Shown one piece after another: positions 55,740-64,000 of a stretch of 64,000 nucleotides of DNA (its first letter is position 1; each line of letters begins with the position of its first letter). Made by a program: the position numbers and the translations under genes. The notes under the pieces were generated by a model. It was not told the origin of the DNA. It did no database searches and saw only the letters and a program-made list of their open reading frames with translations. This DNA is from an uncultured Paracoccaceae bacterium. Its GTDB lineage: Bacteria; Pseudomonadota; Alphaproteobacteria; Rhodobacterales; Rhodobacteraceae. The stretch is from positions 31,806 through 95,805 of the forward strand of contig CANMPD010000013.1 of the NCBI GenBank assembly GCA_947499635.1. The letters run 5' to 3'.

Positions 55740-57335
55740 ATGACTAGCTCTTCTTCTTCTGATATGTTCGGTGACCCGGCAGCACCTGCAAAAACGCCTG
55801 CGGTTCCTGCTGTGGAGTTGTCCGAGGATCAGGCCGTAGCCTTTGATCGGATGACAGAAATGTTGTACGAAGCGGGGATCGATCTGGAGGATGATTTGCT
55901 GCATCCGCCGCGTGGTGAGGGCGGTGTCATGGCTGTTATCGGTAAGGCCGGATCAGGTAAGACCTTGCTGTTGGCGCAATTTTACAAGGCGCTTGAAGCG
56001 GCAGGGGTTGAGGTTGTTTCTGGCGACTACGAGAGCCGGAAGAAAAGCGATGACAAGCGGACGTTGGCCATTTTGGCCCCGACCAACAAGGCCGCCAGCG
56101 TGTTACGTCTGCGGGGCGTGCCTGCAACGACGATCCACCGTATTTTATACACACCCGTTTATGATCCTGAGTTTGAGAAAATCGCCGAGTGGTTGGCCGA
56201 GCAAGGCGATCAGCCTGAAATCGAAGGGCTAACCGAAGAGGCGCTGGCGCGGGCTAAAGCTTTTTATGAAAAGAACAAATCCATTCCTGGCGCGCTTGCT
56301 GCGGCGGGGTTGCGGGGGTCTGATTTTATCACCGGCTGGAAACGGCGCGAGGATCCGTTGGACATTGGTTTCATCGATGAGGCCTCGATGTTGGATAATC
56401 GGCAGTTCGAAGATCTGAAGGATATTTTCCCCAATCTGGTGTTGTTTGGTGATCCGGCGCAGTTGGCGCCAGTGAATCAGTCGGGTTCGATGGTGTTTGA
56501 GACACTGCCACCAAAACGACAGTTAATTCTAAGCCGTATTCACCGCCAAGAAGCTGACAATCCGATCTTGGATCTGGCTCATGCGTTGGCGGACCCGCAA
56601 TTGGGGTTTGAGCAGTTTGAACGCATGATCGAAGAGGCGGCCCGCCGGGACGAGCGCGTGGTCTGGGGGCAACGGGTAGAGGTTGACCTGATGGCGCGTT
56701 CGCCCGTGTTGGTCTGGCGCAATGCGACCCGTATCCGGTTGATCAACGCCTTTCGTGCCGTGTACGGCGCACCTGAAACCGAACTATTGGCCGGTGAGCC
56801 GTTGATTTGCGATGGTCTGGAACTGCCATTGAAACACCGTAAAAAGCGTCTGGATCTTGAGGCGCGCGGTCTGATCAAGGGCGCGCAGGTCGTCTATCTG
56901 GGGCCGGGGCGCAAGCCTGGATTTTCACGGTTGCATGTGATGGGGGCCGAAGATCCACAGGTGTCGGCAGCATCGATTGTTAAGATCGAAAAACCTGATG
57001 AAGAAGAGCCGTTTATCCCATTTGCGGCCCATATGGGCGCGACGTTTTTGCATGGGGCAGCTGTGACAATCCACAAAGCGCAGGGCTCGCAATGGGAGAC
57101 TGCGCAGGTCTTTGCTCCCGACCTATATGCCGCGGCGCGGATGGGGCGGGTTGAGGCAGGGCAACCGCTGTGGAAGCGGCTGGCTTATGTGGCGATCACC
57201 CGTGCGCAGGAGCGGTTGATTTGGGTGGTCCGCAATCGTCTGTCAAAGCCAAGCGCAGGCTTACCGATTGATGATTTGCGCGGTGTTGCTGCGCCAACGC
57301 TGACGCTTGAAATGCAAGATGCAGAGGATGTCTAG
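55740..57335 (+). CDS. ATP-dependent RecD-like DNA helicase
   Basis: 531 residues, superfamily 1. Walker A is VIGKAGSGKTLLL (68-75), motif Ia APTNKAASVLRLRGVPATTIHRIL, Walker B GFIDEASML, motif III LFGDPAQLAPV, and the C-terminal UvrD_C_2 part has TIHKAQGSQWETAQVF and YVAITRAQERLIWV. It resembles RecD/Dda-type helicases without RecBC partners here. A role in replication-fork or repair work is inferred. The ribosome-binding site is weak. Confidence 0.9.
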   Translation: MTSSSSSDMFGDPAAPAKTPAVPAVELSEDQAVAFDRMTEMLYEAGIDLEDDLLHPPRGEGGVMAVIGKAGSGKTLLLAQFYKALEAAGVEVVSGDYESRKKSDDKRTLAILAPTNKAASVLRLRGVPATTIHRILYTPVYDPEFEKIAEWLAEQGDQPEIEGLTEEALARAKAFYEKNKSIPGALAAAGLRGSDFITGWKRREDPLDIGFIDEASMLDNRQFEDLKDIFPNLVLFGDPAQLAPVNQSGSMVFETLPPKRQLILSRIHRQEADNPILDLAHALADPQLGFEQFERMIEEAARRDERVVWGQRVEVDLMARSPVLVWRNATRIRLINAFRAVYGAPETELLAGEPLICDGLELPLKHRKKRLDLEARGLIKGAQVVYLGPGRKPGFSRLHVMGAEDPQVSAASIVKIEKPDEEEPFIPFAAHMGATFLHGAAVTIHKAQGSQWETAQVFAPDLYAAARMGRVEAGQPLWKRLAYVAITRAQERLIWVVRNRLSKPSAGLPIDDLRGVAAPTLTLEMQDAEDV

Positions 57336-57353
57336 GCACAGATCTAGGACGCG

Positions 57354-58118
57354 TTACGCGTCACGGATCAGGCGGAAAATCGCAGAGGCACCCCAGCCGC
57401 TAATGGCTGCAATAATCAGGGCTAACACGCCATAGATTGCGGGATTCTGCTGAGATAGATTGTATAAAAACCGTTCCATACCAACTTTTTGCACATTTAT
57501 AGATGTCTCGTAATGAGAGACAACTTCGCCGTTACGGGTTAGGAAAATACGGGTTCGATAGGCACCTTCGCGTAGGTCTGAAGGCATAGACAGTGCTGTG
57601 CGAAACAGGGTGTCTTGGTCAATCGCTACCGTGCTTTCGCGTAGGGAATACAGGTTGTCTTTTTCGCGAATCCGAATGACCGCTTCGGAGAAATCTTGAC
57701 TGTCATGAACGCCTGCGCCAACCAAGCGGATGGCACGACGAATTGAGATTTTATGCCGCAGGTCCTGAGTGTCCGTTATGACCTCACTCAAGGGGGCACT
57801 GGTTGCGACGGTGTAAAAGCTGGGAGCATGGTCAACCAAGACGCTTTGTGTATTGACCCAAATGCCCCATTGGCGGTCCTTGCGACGTACCATGAGCGGT
57901 TCGAGCGGGCCCGAGACCGTGACGACCACCTGTAACGGCGCATCTTGCGGAATGGGTGTTTCACGTTTGACAGCCCCGAAAATGAGGATCTCTGACCCGT
58001 CAAACGTGGCAGTGATTGCGACCTCATCATGGCTGAGCCCCAAGACGACTTCTTCGGCGCGGGCTGGTAAGCTGAGTAGGGTGAGGGCCAAAAGCAGGTA
58101 TTTTATCATAGCAGTCAT
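57354..58118 (-). CDS. TIGR02186 family membrane protein
   Basis: 254 residues with a signal peptide (KYLLLALTLLSLPARAEE), a beta-rich periplasmic domain (EVVLGLSHDEVAITATFDGSEILIFGAVKRE, then RRKDRQWGIWVN) and one C-terminal membrane helix (AIYGVLALIIAAISGWGASAIF). The family is alphaproteobacterial and often adjacent to TauE/SafE exporters, as here. Its start overlaps the TauE-type stop. Function unknown. A GACGCG-tta-CGCGTC palindrome straddles its stop codon. Confidence 0.87.
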   Translation of the reverse strand: MTAMIKYLLLALTLLSLPARAEEVVLGLSHDEVAITATFDGSEILIFGAVKRETPIPQDAPLQVVVTVSGPLEPLMVRRKDRQWGIWVNTQSVLVDHAPSFYTVATSAPLSEVITDTQDLRHKISIRRAIRLVGAGVHDSQDFSEAVIRIREKDNLYSLRESTVAIDQDTLFRTALSMPSDLREGAYRTRIFLTRNGEVVSHYETSINVQKVGMERFLYNLSQQNPAIYGVLALIIAAISGWGASAIFRLIRDA

Positions 58119-59023
58119 TCTGGCGCACTGAGGGTAAAGACTTCGCTCGGGGGGATCACCAGATCAAGACCGAGTTTGCCACAGACCAAGAGCACCAGGG
58201 CAGCCAAAAGGATACGCAGCTGTTCCGCCTTGAGGAGCGCGCCGATGCGGGTGCCAAATTGCGCGCCGATGACACCACCCAGCAGCAGTAAAATCGCAAG
58301 GATGATGTCCACGGTTTGGTTGGTAATTGCGTGCAGCATAGTGCTGGCACCCGTTACAAGGATGATTTGAAACAGCGAGGTGCCAACAACCACTTTGGTT
58401 GGCATACCCAGCAGGTAGATCATTGCGGGAACCATAATGAAACCGCCGCCCACGCCCATGATGGCGGTTAAAATGCCCACAAAGAACCCGACGCCGATAG
58501 GTGGAAGAACTGAGATATAGAGCGCTGAGGTGCGGAAACGGGTTTTAAATGGCAGGGCATGCAGCCACGCGCGGCTGGGGCGTGCAGGCGTGGCACCGCG
58601 ATTGGATTTACGCAGCGCGCTGATGCTTTCGATAAACATGAGACCGCCAACGACACCGAGAAACAGCACATAGCATAGGGTGACAAAAAGGTCTATTTGC
58701 CCTAATGATTTCAGATAGTTAAATATCAAAACCCCGATGATTGCACCCGCAATCCCACCGATTTGCAAGATGATGCCCATTTTGATGTCAACACTGCGGC
58801 GGCGAAAATGGGCCAAAACACCTGACACTGATGAGGCCACGATTTGATTGGCACCAGTTGCCACGGCAACAGCCGGAGGGATGCCGATAAAGAACAGCAG
58901 AGGCGTCAACAAAAAGCCGCCGCCGACGCCAAACATGCCAGATAGAATGCCAACCATTCCACCAAGTCCAAGAACGACAAAGGCGTTGACTGCAACTTCG
59001 GCAATGGGGAGATAAATCATCAT
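58115..59023 (-). CDS. TauE/SafE (TSUP) family anion exporter
   Basis: 302 residues from the ATG at 59023; a TTG frame opens at 59053. About eight hydrophobic segments, with the two repeated TSUP motifs GGMVGILSGMFGVGGGFLLTPLLFFIGIPPAVAVATGAN and FVGILTAIMGVGGGFIMVPAMIYLLGMPTKVVVGTSLFQ. Family members export sulfite, sulfoacetate or related organosulfur anions. Coupling to TIGR02186 suggests a joint system. The substrate is not known. Confidence 0.88.
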   Translation of the reverse strand: MMIYLPIAEVAVNAFVVLGLGGMVGILSGMFGVGGGFLLTPLLFFIGIPPAVAVATGANQIVASSVSGVLAHFRRRSVDIKMGIILQIGGIAGAIIGVLIFNYLKSLGQIDLFVTLCYVLFLGVVGGLMFIESISALRKSNRGATPARPSRAWLHALPFKTRFRTSALYISVLPPIGVGFFVGILTAIMGVGGGFIMVPAMIYLLGMPTKVVVGTSLFQIILVTGASTMLHAITNQTVDIILAILLLLGGVIGAQFGTRIGALLKAEQLRILLAALVLLVCGKLGLDLVIPPSEVFTLSAPE

Positions 59024-59120
59024 GTATTTGTTAAATCGTAATGGCTTGCGCAAATCAACCGCGATGCTGCTGTGCAGCGTTGCAGAGCGGGCGACGTTGT
59101 AAAAGAGCCGCGATACACGG

Positions 59121-59600
59121 TCACGGTTTGAAAGCTGTGGTTGCGTTCATCGCAAGAGGCTGCCCCCAACGGTCAATGAGGCGCGTGCGAATTTGGTCAC
59201 GGGTTTGGCGATAACTTTCCAATTTAGCCTCGCGGGTTTCACCCAGACCTGTGGGATCCATGGTGGGCCAATATTCGACCTCTAGGCTGAAATGTCGGGT
59301 GAGTTCCAGGGCTTGGCGTTGACTGGCAGGTGAGAGGGCGACAATCAAATCATAGGATGAAATATGTTCGCCCCATTCTTCCATCTCGGCAAAAGAACGG
59401 GAGCGGTGGCGACTAAGTTCTACGTCAATTTCCTGACAAACGGTGATGCAAAAACCGTCGATTTCAAGGTCGTTTTTCACGCCTGCCGATTGTACATAAG
59501 TCCCTGTGCCAAATAGTTTTTTCATGATCCCTTCTGCCATGGGTGAGCGAACGGCATTGTGGTCACAACAAAAGAGGATCGACTGGGGTAGGGGATCCAC
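59121..59600 (-). CDS. Low-molecular-weight phosphotyrosine phosphatase family protein
   Basis: 159 residues from GTG. The phosphate loop is CDHNAVRSPMAEG (CX5R, with the catalytic Cys at about 12 and Arg at about 18), and the general acid is the D of WPTMDPTGLGE. The second cysteine common in eukaryotic LMW-PTPs is replaced. It is 3 bases after the UPF0262 gene, in the conserved hisD-UPF0262-phosphatase order. An arsenate-reductase-like activity is a weaker alternative. Confidence 0.88.
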   Translation of the reverse strand: MDPLPQSILFCCDHNAVRSPMAEGIMKKLFGTGTYVQSAGVKNDLEIDGFCITVCQEIDVELSRHRSRSFAEMEEWGEHISSYDLIVALSPASQRQALELTRHFSLEVEYWPTMDPTGLGETREAKLESYRQTRDQIRTRLIDRWGQPLAMNATTAFKP

Positions 59601-59603
59601 GCA

Positions 59604-60083
59604 TTACCCTCCGAAATGTAAAATACAGATCAGGGTGAAGAGGCGGCGCGCGGTGTCAGTATCGACTTGGGCCTTGCCAGCGAGACGTTCTTGCAGGACA
59701 CGGCTGCCTTCGTTGTGAATGCCGCGCCGGGCCATGTCGATCGTTTCGATTTGACTGGCAGGCAGAGTTTTCACCGCGTTGAAGTAACTTTCGCAGATTT
59801 GGCCATAGTCTTTGATGACTTGCCGAAAAGGTGACAGGGACAGGTGAAACTCGGCTGCGGGGCTATCGCTTTCGGTTTTGACATCAAACACTAGGCGTTT
59901 TTCCCGAATGCTCAGACGTAGGTGGTAAGGGCCAGGGACAGCCGGTTGATCCTCGCGGGGCGGCAGCACAAAACTGTTGTCCTCGAGCAAGTCAAAGATG
60001 GCAACCTTGCGTTCTTGTTCGACCTCTGGTGTGGGGACTGGCAAACCGTTGTCGTTCAACTCGATTTTGCTGATATGGCTCAT
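59604..60083 (-). CDS. UPF0262 family protein
   Basis: 159 residues from the ATG at 60083, which matches the family length; the frame stays open to 60170. MSHISKIELNDNGLPVPTPEVEQERKVAIFDLLEDNSFVL and FRQVIKDYGQICESYFNAVKTLPASQIETIDMARRGIHNEGS are the conserved stretches. It is cytosolic, without known function, and sits between hisD and the phosphatase as in many alphaproteobacteria. Confidence 0.9.
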   Translation of the reverse strand: MSHISKIELNDNGLPVPTPEVEQERKVAIFDLLEDNSFVLPPREDQPAVPGPYHLRLSIREKRLVFDVKTESDSPAAEFHLSLSPFRQVIKDYGQICESYFNAVKTLPASQIETIDMARRGIHNEGSRVLQERLAGKAQVDTDTARRLFTLICILHFGG

Positions 60084-60253
60084 GGGGCGCTCGCGGGGTG
60101 TGTCTGCTACGTGGACTGTCTGTTTTGGTGATGTTTGAAGCAGCCTAGGCGAGGCTGCGTAACAATGCACCCCAAAATACGTTGCAGGCGATCATAAAAA
60201 TCACTCGCATTCGAGCGACTGCCAGCCGTGAGGCCGACAGCATCTGCGTTTGT

Positions 60254-61555
60254 TTAAGAGTTTAAGGCGTCCAGACGGACCTGCACCGACAGGCCATGTG
60301 CTTCGAGGCTTTCACTTGTGGCGAGAGTGACCGCCGCCGGACCGATTGCGCGTAGGGCGTCAGGAGACATGTGGCTGAGCGTGGTTCGTTTTAGAAAATC
60401 CATCACAGAAAGACCTGACGAAAAGCGGGCGGATCGTGCCGTGGGCAGGACGTGGTTTGGCCCGCCAACATAGTCACCGATGGCTTCGGGCGTGTATTGG
60501 CCCATGAATATAGCCCCTGCGTGAATGGTCTGTTGGCTTAATGTTTGTGGATCGGCCACGCAAAGTTCAAGGTGTTCGGGTGCAATCCGATTAGACAGTT
60601 GTGCGGCTTTATCCAAAGTGTCGACGGTGATGATTGCACCAAAGTCACGCCAACTGGCCCCTGCGATGGCACGGCGCTCTAAGGTTTCAAGACGTTTATC
60701 TACGGCTTTAGCGACGGCTTGGCCAAAGGCTGCATCGTCAGTGATCAAAATAGATTGGGCGCTTTCGTCGTGCTCAGCTTGGCTGAGCAGATCCAATGCG
60801 ATCCAGTCTGGATTGTTGTTTTTGTCTGCGATGACCAGAATTTCCGAAGGGCCCGCAATCATGTCGATGCCAACCTTGCCGAATACACGGCGTTTTGCGG
60901 CTGCGACAAATGCATTGCCTGGGCCGGTAATTTTATCGACAGGTGCGATGGTTTCCGTGCCATAGGCCAAGGCTGCGATCGCTTGTGCACCGCCCACGCG
61001 ATAGATTTCATCAACACCAGAGAGGCGTGCGGCGAGTAGGACCAGTGGATTTAACACGCCATCGGGGGTGGGTACGGTGATCGCCAAACGAGCGACGCCG
61101 GCGACCTTGGCCGGGATTGCGTTCATCAAGACAGAGGATGGATAGGAGGCCAAACCACCGGGCACATACAGTCCCGCCGCAGACACGGCGCTCCACCGCC
61201 AACCAAGCGTGGCACCAGCGTCATCCTGCCATTCTTTGTCGTGCGGCATCTGGGCGAGGTGGTAGGCGCGGATGCGCTCGGCGGCCAATTCAAGTGCGCT
61301 GCGTTCAGCGGCTGGAACGGTCGCAATGGCTGCGTCGATCTCGGAATTTGTGATGCGTAGATCTGCTGGTGTGAGTTCGGTGCGGTCGAATTTATTGGTT
61401 AACTCGACCAGCGCAACATCCCCACGGGCGCGAATATCGGCGATGATGTTCGCGACGACGATGTCAACGTCAGGACTATCTTCACGCTTCGCGCCAAGCA
61501 GTGCCTGAAAGCGATTTTCGAAATCTGTATCTGATGTGCGCAGAAATACGGGCAT
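60254..61555 (-). CDS. hisD: Histidinol dehydrogenase
   Basis: 433 residues. GASWRDFGAIITVD, the signature IDMIAGPSEILVIADKNNNPDWIALDLLSQAEHDESAQS and NRIAPEHLEL with the catalytic EH and zinc ligands are present. It carries out the last two steps of histidine synthesis, L-histidinol to L-histidine with two NAD+. AAAGGAG precedes the ATG. No other his gene is in the window. The first gene of the group hisD-UPF0262-phosphatase. Confidence 0.97.
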   Translation of the reverse strand: MPVFLRTSDTDFENRFQALLGAKREDSPDVDIVVANIIADIRARGDVALVELTNKFDRTELTPADLRITNSEIDAAIATVPAAERSALELAAERIRAYHLAQMPHDKEWQDDAGATLGWRWSAVSAAGLYVPGGLASYPSSVLMNAIPAKVAGVARLAITVPTPDGVLNPLVLLAARLSGVDEIYRVGGAQAIAALAYGTETIAPVDKITGPGNAFVAAAKRRVFGKVGIDMIAGPSEILVIADKNNNPDWIALDLLSQAEHDESAQSILITDDAAFGQAVAKAVDKRLETLERRAIAGASWRDFGAIITVDTLDKAAQLSNRIAPEHLELCVADPQTLSQQTIHAGAIFMGQYTPEAIGDYVGGPNHVLPTARSARFSSGLSVMDFLKRTTLSHMSPDALRAIGPAAVTLATSESLEAHGLSVQVRLDALNS

Positions 61556-61704
61556 GTGGCACTCCTTTAGGGCAAGGATATAGATTGAGGCGTGACCCTC
61601 GGCAATGGGAAGGTACGTTTAAATGCATTCAGTATCGGGGATATTTGTATGAGGGGTTTCGCTTTGGGCTTGGCCCAACTGATATGTCAGCTTTTTAAAG
61701 CTGG

Positions 61705-61725
61705 AAAAGCAGGCGGGAGTGCCTG
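61705..61725 (-). terminator. Weak terminator after murA-DUF2948
   Basis: On the minus strand CAGGC and GCCTG (61725-61710) surround a 6-base loop and are followed by CTTTTCC. It is 25 bases past the DUF2948 stop. The palindrome CAGCTTT-TT-AAAGCTG follows at 61688-61703. Confidence 0.55.
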
Positions 61726-61749
61726 ATCATCTGATTGTATCGATCTTTT

Positions 61750-62229
61750 TTAATCGCTGTGATGGGGTGCCTTGCCGGAGAGAGCCTCGTACGGACGCGT
61801 GACGTCTTTGAGTGTCAGTTCCAGGGCTTCGACCGATAGCCGTAGTGCGTCACCAGTGCCTGCAAACGTAAGCATCACATGGCCTGCGCCTTCGGTTGTG
61901 GGGACAAAGGCGATATTCAAGAGAGACAACACCATATCCTTATCACTGCGATCGATACCCTGCGAGGACACGCCCAGTACGTGATCTATCACCAACAGTG
62001 ACCGCACACGCTCATAGGGACGACTGCGGCGTGTGGCAGCGTCGTGGTCTTCCCAGCGGAATCGGTTCAGCAATATGGCAAAGCGACGTTCGGTGGCGCG
62101 CCATGTCATATCACCTATACCAAACACCGCATCCTGGGCGAGGGTGGAGACGATTTCTAGATCCTCTGAAGAGAGAGCCCCAAGGTTCAGCGGAGCTTCG
62201 TGGCCCTGGTCAAAGGTTGCGTCTGACAT
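61750..62229 (-). CDS. DUF2948 family protein
   Basis: 159 residues with LSSEDLEIVSTLAQDAVFGIGDMTWRATERRFAILLNRFRWE and RSLLVIDHVLGVSSQGIDRSDKDMVLSLLNIAF, the conserved blocks of DUF2948. It is soluble and of unknown function. Its ATG shares bases with the murA stop (TGATG), so it is translationally coupled to murA. The murA-DUF2948-hisD order is conserved in alphaproteobacteria. Confidence 0.9.
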   Translation of the reverse strand: MSDATFDQGHEAPLNLGALSSEDLEIVSTLAQDAVFGIGDMTWRATERRFAILLNRFRWEDHDAATRRSRPYERVRSLLVIDHVLGVSSQGIDRSDKDMVLSLLNIAFVPTTEGAGHVMLTFAGTGDALRLSVEALELTLKDVTRPYEALSGKAPHHSD

Positions 62230-63497
62230 CAGTCCTCCTTGATCCGCTCGACCTTCGCACCGACGCCTGCGAATTTACGCACAACCTGTTCATAACCACG
62301 ATCCAGATGGTAGACGCGGCTGACTGTGGTCTCGCCCTCAGCCGCGAGGCCTGCGAGGATCAGTGACACAGAGGCGCGCAAATCGGTTGCCATTACGCGG
62401 GCACCTTTGAGACGTTCGACCCCGGTGACCTTGGCTGTGCCACCTTGTACTTCGATTTGTGCCCCCATACGGGTGAGTTCGGGCGCATGCATAAAGCGGT
62501 TTTCAAAAATGGTTTCTTCCAGTGAGGCTGTGCCCTCGGCTGTGCACATCAGAGCCATCATTTGCGCCTGCAAATCAGTGGGAAAGCCGGGGTAGGGTTC
62601 GGTCACCACATCCACGGCGCGCACGCGGCCGGTTTTATGTGCTACAACAAGGCCTGCGTCGGTTTCTGCGATCTCGACACCGGCTTCTTCGAGTTTGTCA
62701 CAAAAGGCAGACAGCAACGCACGTCGCCCGCCCAGCAGCTCAACCTTGCCACCGCAAATCGCGGGTGCCAACATATAGGTGCCCAGTTCGATCCGATCGG
62801 TGACAACCGCATGGGTTGCGCCGCCCAGACGGTCAACGCCCTGAATGGTGATCTCAGAGGTGCCTTCCCCTTCGATCTGCGCGCCCATTTTGCGCAGGCA
62901 GTGGACCAAATCGACGATCTCAGGTTCGCGCGCCGCATTTTTTAGCACCGATGTGCCTTTGGCGAGAGTTGCGGCCATAACAAAATTCTCGGTCGCGCCG
63001 ACAGAGGCAAAGCGCATTTCGTGCACGCCGCCCTTAAGCCCGCCCTGCGTGGTCGCGTGTAAATAACCGTCTTTAAGCTCAATCTCCGCGCCCAAAGCCT
63101 CAAGCGCAGTAATGTGAATATCCATAGGGCGTGCGCCAATCGCACAACCGCCCGGCAGAGAAACCACAGCGTGCCCTAACCGCGCAAGCAACGGCCCCAA
63201 TACCAGATTTGAGGCGCGCATTTTGCGCACGATATCATAATCCGCATGTGGTGTGACCGTGCCATGGGATGACAGCGCGAGTACCTGACCTTCCGCCATT
63301 GTGCTGACTTCGGCGCCAAGGGACTGAAGCAACATGGTCATTGTGCGAATATCGCTGAGACGCGGCGCATTGGTCAGTGTCAGCGGTTCATCGCTCAGCA
63401 AGGTAGCTGGCATTAATGTCAAACAGGCATTCTTCGCGCCCGCGATTGGGATTTGGCCGTTGAGGGGGCCATTGCCGGTTACTAAAATCGAATCCAT
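62229..63497 (-). CDS. murA: UDP-N-acetylglucosamine 1-carboxyvinyltransferase
   Basis: 422 residues. The catalytic Lys22-Asn23 pair (GAKNACL) and the active-site loop cysteine C118 in [15 protein letters not shown] are present, so fosfomycin should be able to alkylate it. It adds enolpyruvate to UDP-GlcNAc, the first committed step of peptidoglycan synthesis in the cytosol. It begins 7 bases after the small basic gene and is coupled to DUF2948. Confidence 0.98.
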   Translation of the reverse strand: MDSILVTGNGPLNGQIPIAGAKNACLTLMPATLLSDEPLTLTNAPRLSDIRTMTMLLQSLGAEVSTMAEGQVLALSSHGTVTPHADYDIVRKMRASNLVLGPLLARLGHAVVSLPGGCAIGARPMDIHITALEALGAEIELKDGYLHATTQGGLKGGVHEMRFASVGATENFVMAATLAKGTSVLKNAAREPEIVDLVHCLRKMGAQIEGEGTSEITIQGVDRLGGATHAVVTDRIELGTYMLAPAICGGKVELLGGRRALLSAFCDKLEEAGVEIAETDAGLVVAHKTGRVRAVDVVTEPYPGFPTDLQAQMMALMCTAEGTASLEETIFENRFMHAPELTRMGAQIEVQGGTAKVTGVERLKGARVMATDLRASVSLILAGLAAEGETTVSRVYHLDRGYEQVVRKFAGVGAKVERIKED

Positions 63498-63504
63498 CTG
63501 CTCT

Positions 63505-63750
63505 TTACCTTTCGGCCTCGTCTGTGGGGATCGCTTGCGTCCCGACTTGTGTATCTGACGTGTCTGCGACGTCTTGGGCTGTCTTGTTTTGTGTCTCTTG
63601 CGTGCGGGCTTTGGCCTGCGTCTTACGACGCGCCATATTGGCCTTAAGCGCGGCCTTCAAGCGATCTTCACGCGCAGATTGGGTTTTGCGCGTATTGGCC
63701 GTGGTATTGGTGGATGTGTTTGTCTGGGATGGTTGCTTTTTTTCTGACAT
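63505..63750 (-). CDS. Small basic low-complexity protein, unknown
   Basis: 81 residues from the ATG at 63750; the longer open frame runs through the tRNA gene and cannot be coding there. Composition is dominated by K, R, T, Q and A ([16 protein letters not shown], then [16 protein letters not shown]). It is probably unstructured and may bind nucleic acid. It precedes murA by 7 bases. No family is recognised. Confidence 0.5.
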   Translation of the reverse strand: MSEKKQPSQTNTSTNTTANTRKTQSAREDRLKAALKANMARRKTQAKARTQETQNKTAQDVADTSDTQVGTQAIPTDEAER

Positions 63751-63833
63751 AACACTTCTGTAACCTAGTCGAAAAAAACCGTCCAGATCCTCTTGCATCC
63801 CTTTACGAATATGCCTAGAAGCCCCTTCACGGC

Positions 63834-63908
<75 letters not shown>

Positions 63909-64000
63909 TTTAAGAATTCCCTTTCTCTAAATGCACCTAAGGCTTTGAACAGTAAGGATAATACCGGAGTTCTAGCGCCTTCTTTTGGGCAGTATGTGAT

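Noticed and set aside
59604..60170. Longer start for UPF0262 at 60170
   Set aside because: The extra 29 residues are not family-like, and the ATG at 60083 gives the usual length.

Overview
The window comes from a chromosome of an alphaproteobacterium of the order Rhodobacterales, most likely the marine Roseobacter group. The evidence is the gene content: sdhCDAB with short SdhC and SdhD, an HvrA-type H-NS protein, the murA / DUF2948 / hisD / UPF0262 / small phosphatase series, a TIGR02186 protein beside a TauE-type exporter, a YejABEF peptide importer, a Lrp-type regulator and a compact flagellin. There are no insertion sequences, phage genes, CRISPR arrays or rRNA genes. One tRNA gene, tRNA-Thr(GGT), lies at the right end. 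The window is dominated by chromosomal operons, with transport and catabolic islands between them.

Left part (1-16 kb). A biotin-type ECF transporter (bioM and the start of bioN) and modABC for molybdate run leftward. A lone flagellin gene follows; its leader can form mutually exclusive hairpins around the ribosome-binding site. Next is a three-gene operon for D-amino acids: dgcN, dgcA and a D-amino-acid transaminase. Then come a DUF1244 gene, pyk, a small membrane protein, rpmI-rplT behind a structured leader, pheS and pheT.

Middle part (15-35 kb). This holds a MscS channel, a Lrp/AsnC regulator, ppk2, nudC, a SRPBCC protein, prephenate dehydratase, a membrane-anchored cytochrome c and yejABEF. 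It is followed by a leftward tripartite RND efflux operon with a secreted beta-trefoil protein at its end. A TetR regulator sits between the RND operon and a divergent Bcr/CflA-type drug exporter, with two matching operator-like sequences.

Amide island (35-47 kb). Two paralogous amidases of the nitrile-metabolism type lie behind a five-gene UrtABCDE/FmdDEF-like ABC importer. A divergent AraC regulator and a FAD amine oxidoreductase stand beside it. The layout implies import of small amides and their hydrolysis to ammonia and acid.

Right part (47-64 kb). sdhCDAB stands behind two identical GTGATCAC palindromes 21 bp apart. Two small coupled genes and a DUF1989 gene translationally coupled to a 26-codon leader ORF come next. 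Then follow deoD, an H-NS-like gene, a PlsB-like acyltransferase, a candidate small RNA, a RecD-like helicase, TIGR02186 plus TauE, and the conserved cell-wall/histidine block from murA to the phosphatase.

The items most worth a second look are the flagellin leader switch (3863-3919), the D-amino-acid operon, the DUF1989 leader ORF, the paired sdh operators and the amide import island. Starts were chosen from ribosome-binding sites seen in the sequence. All family names are from recognition of motifs, without database searches.
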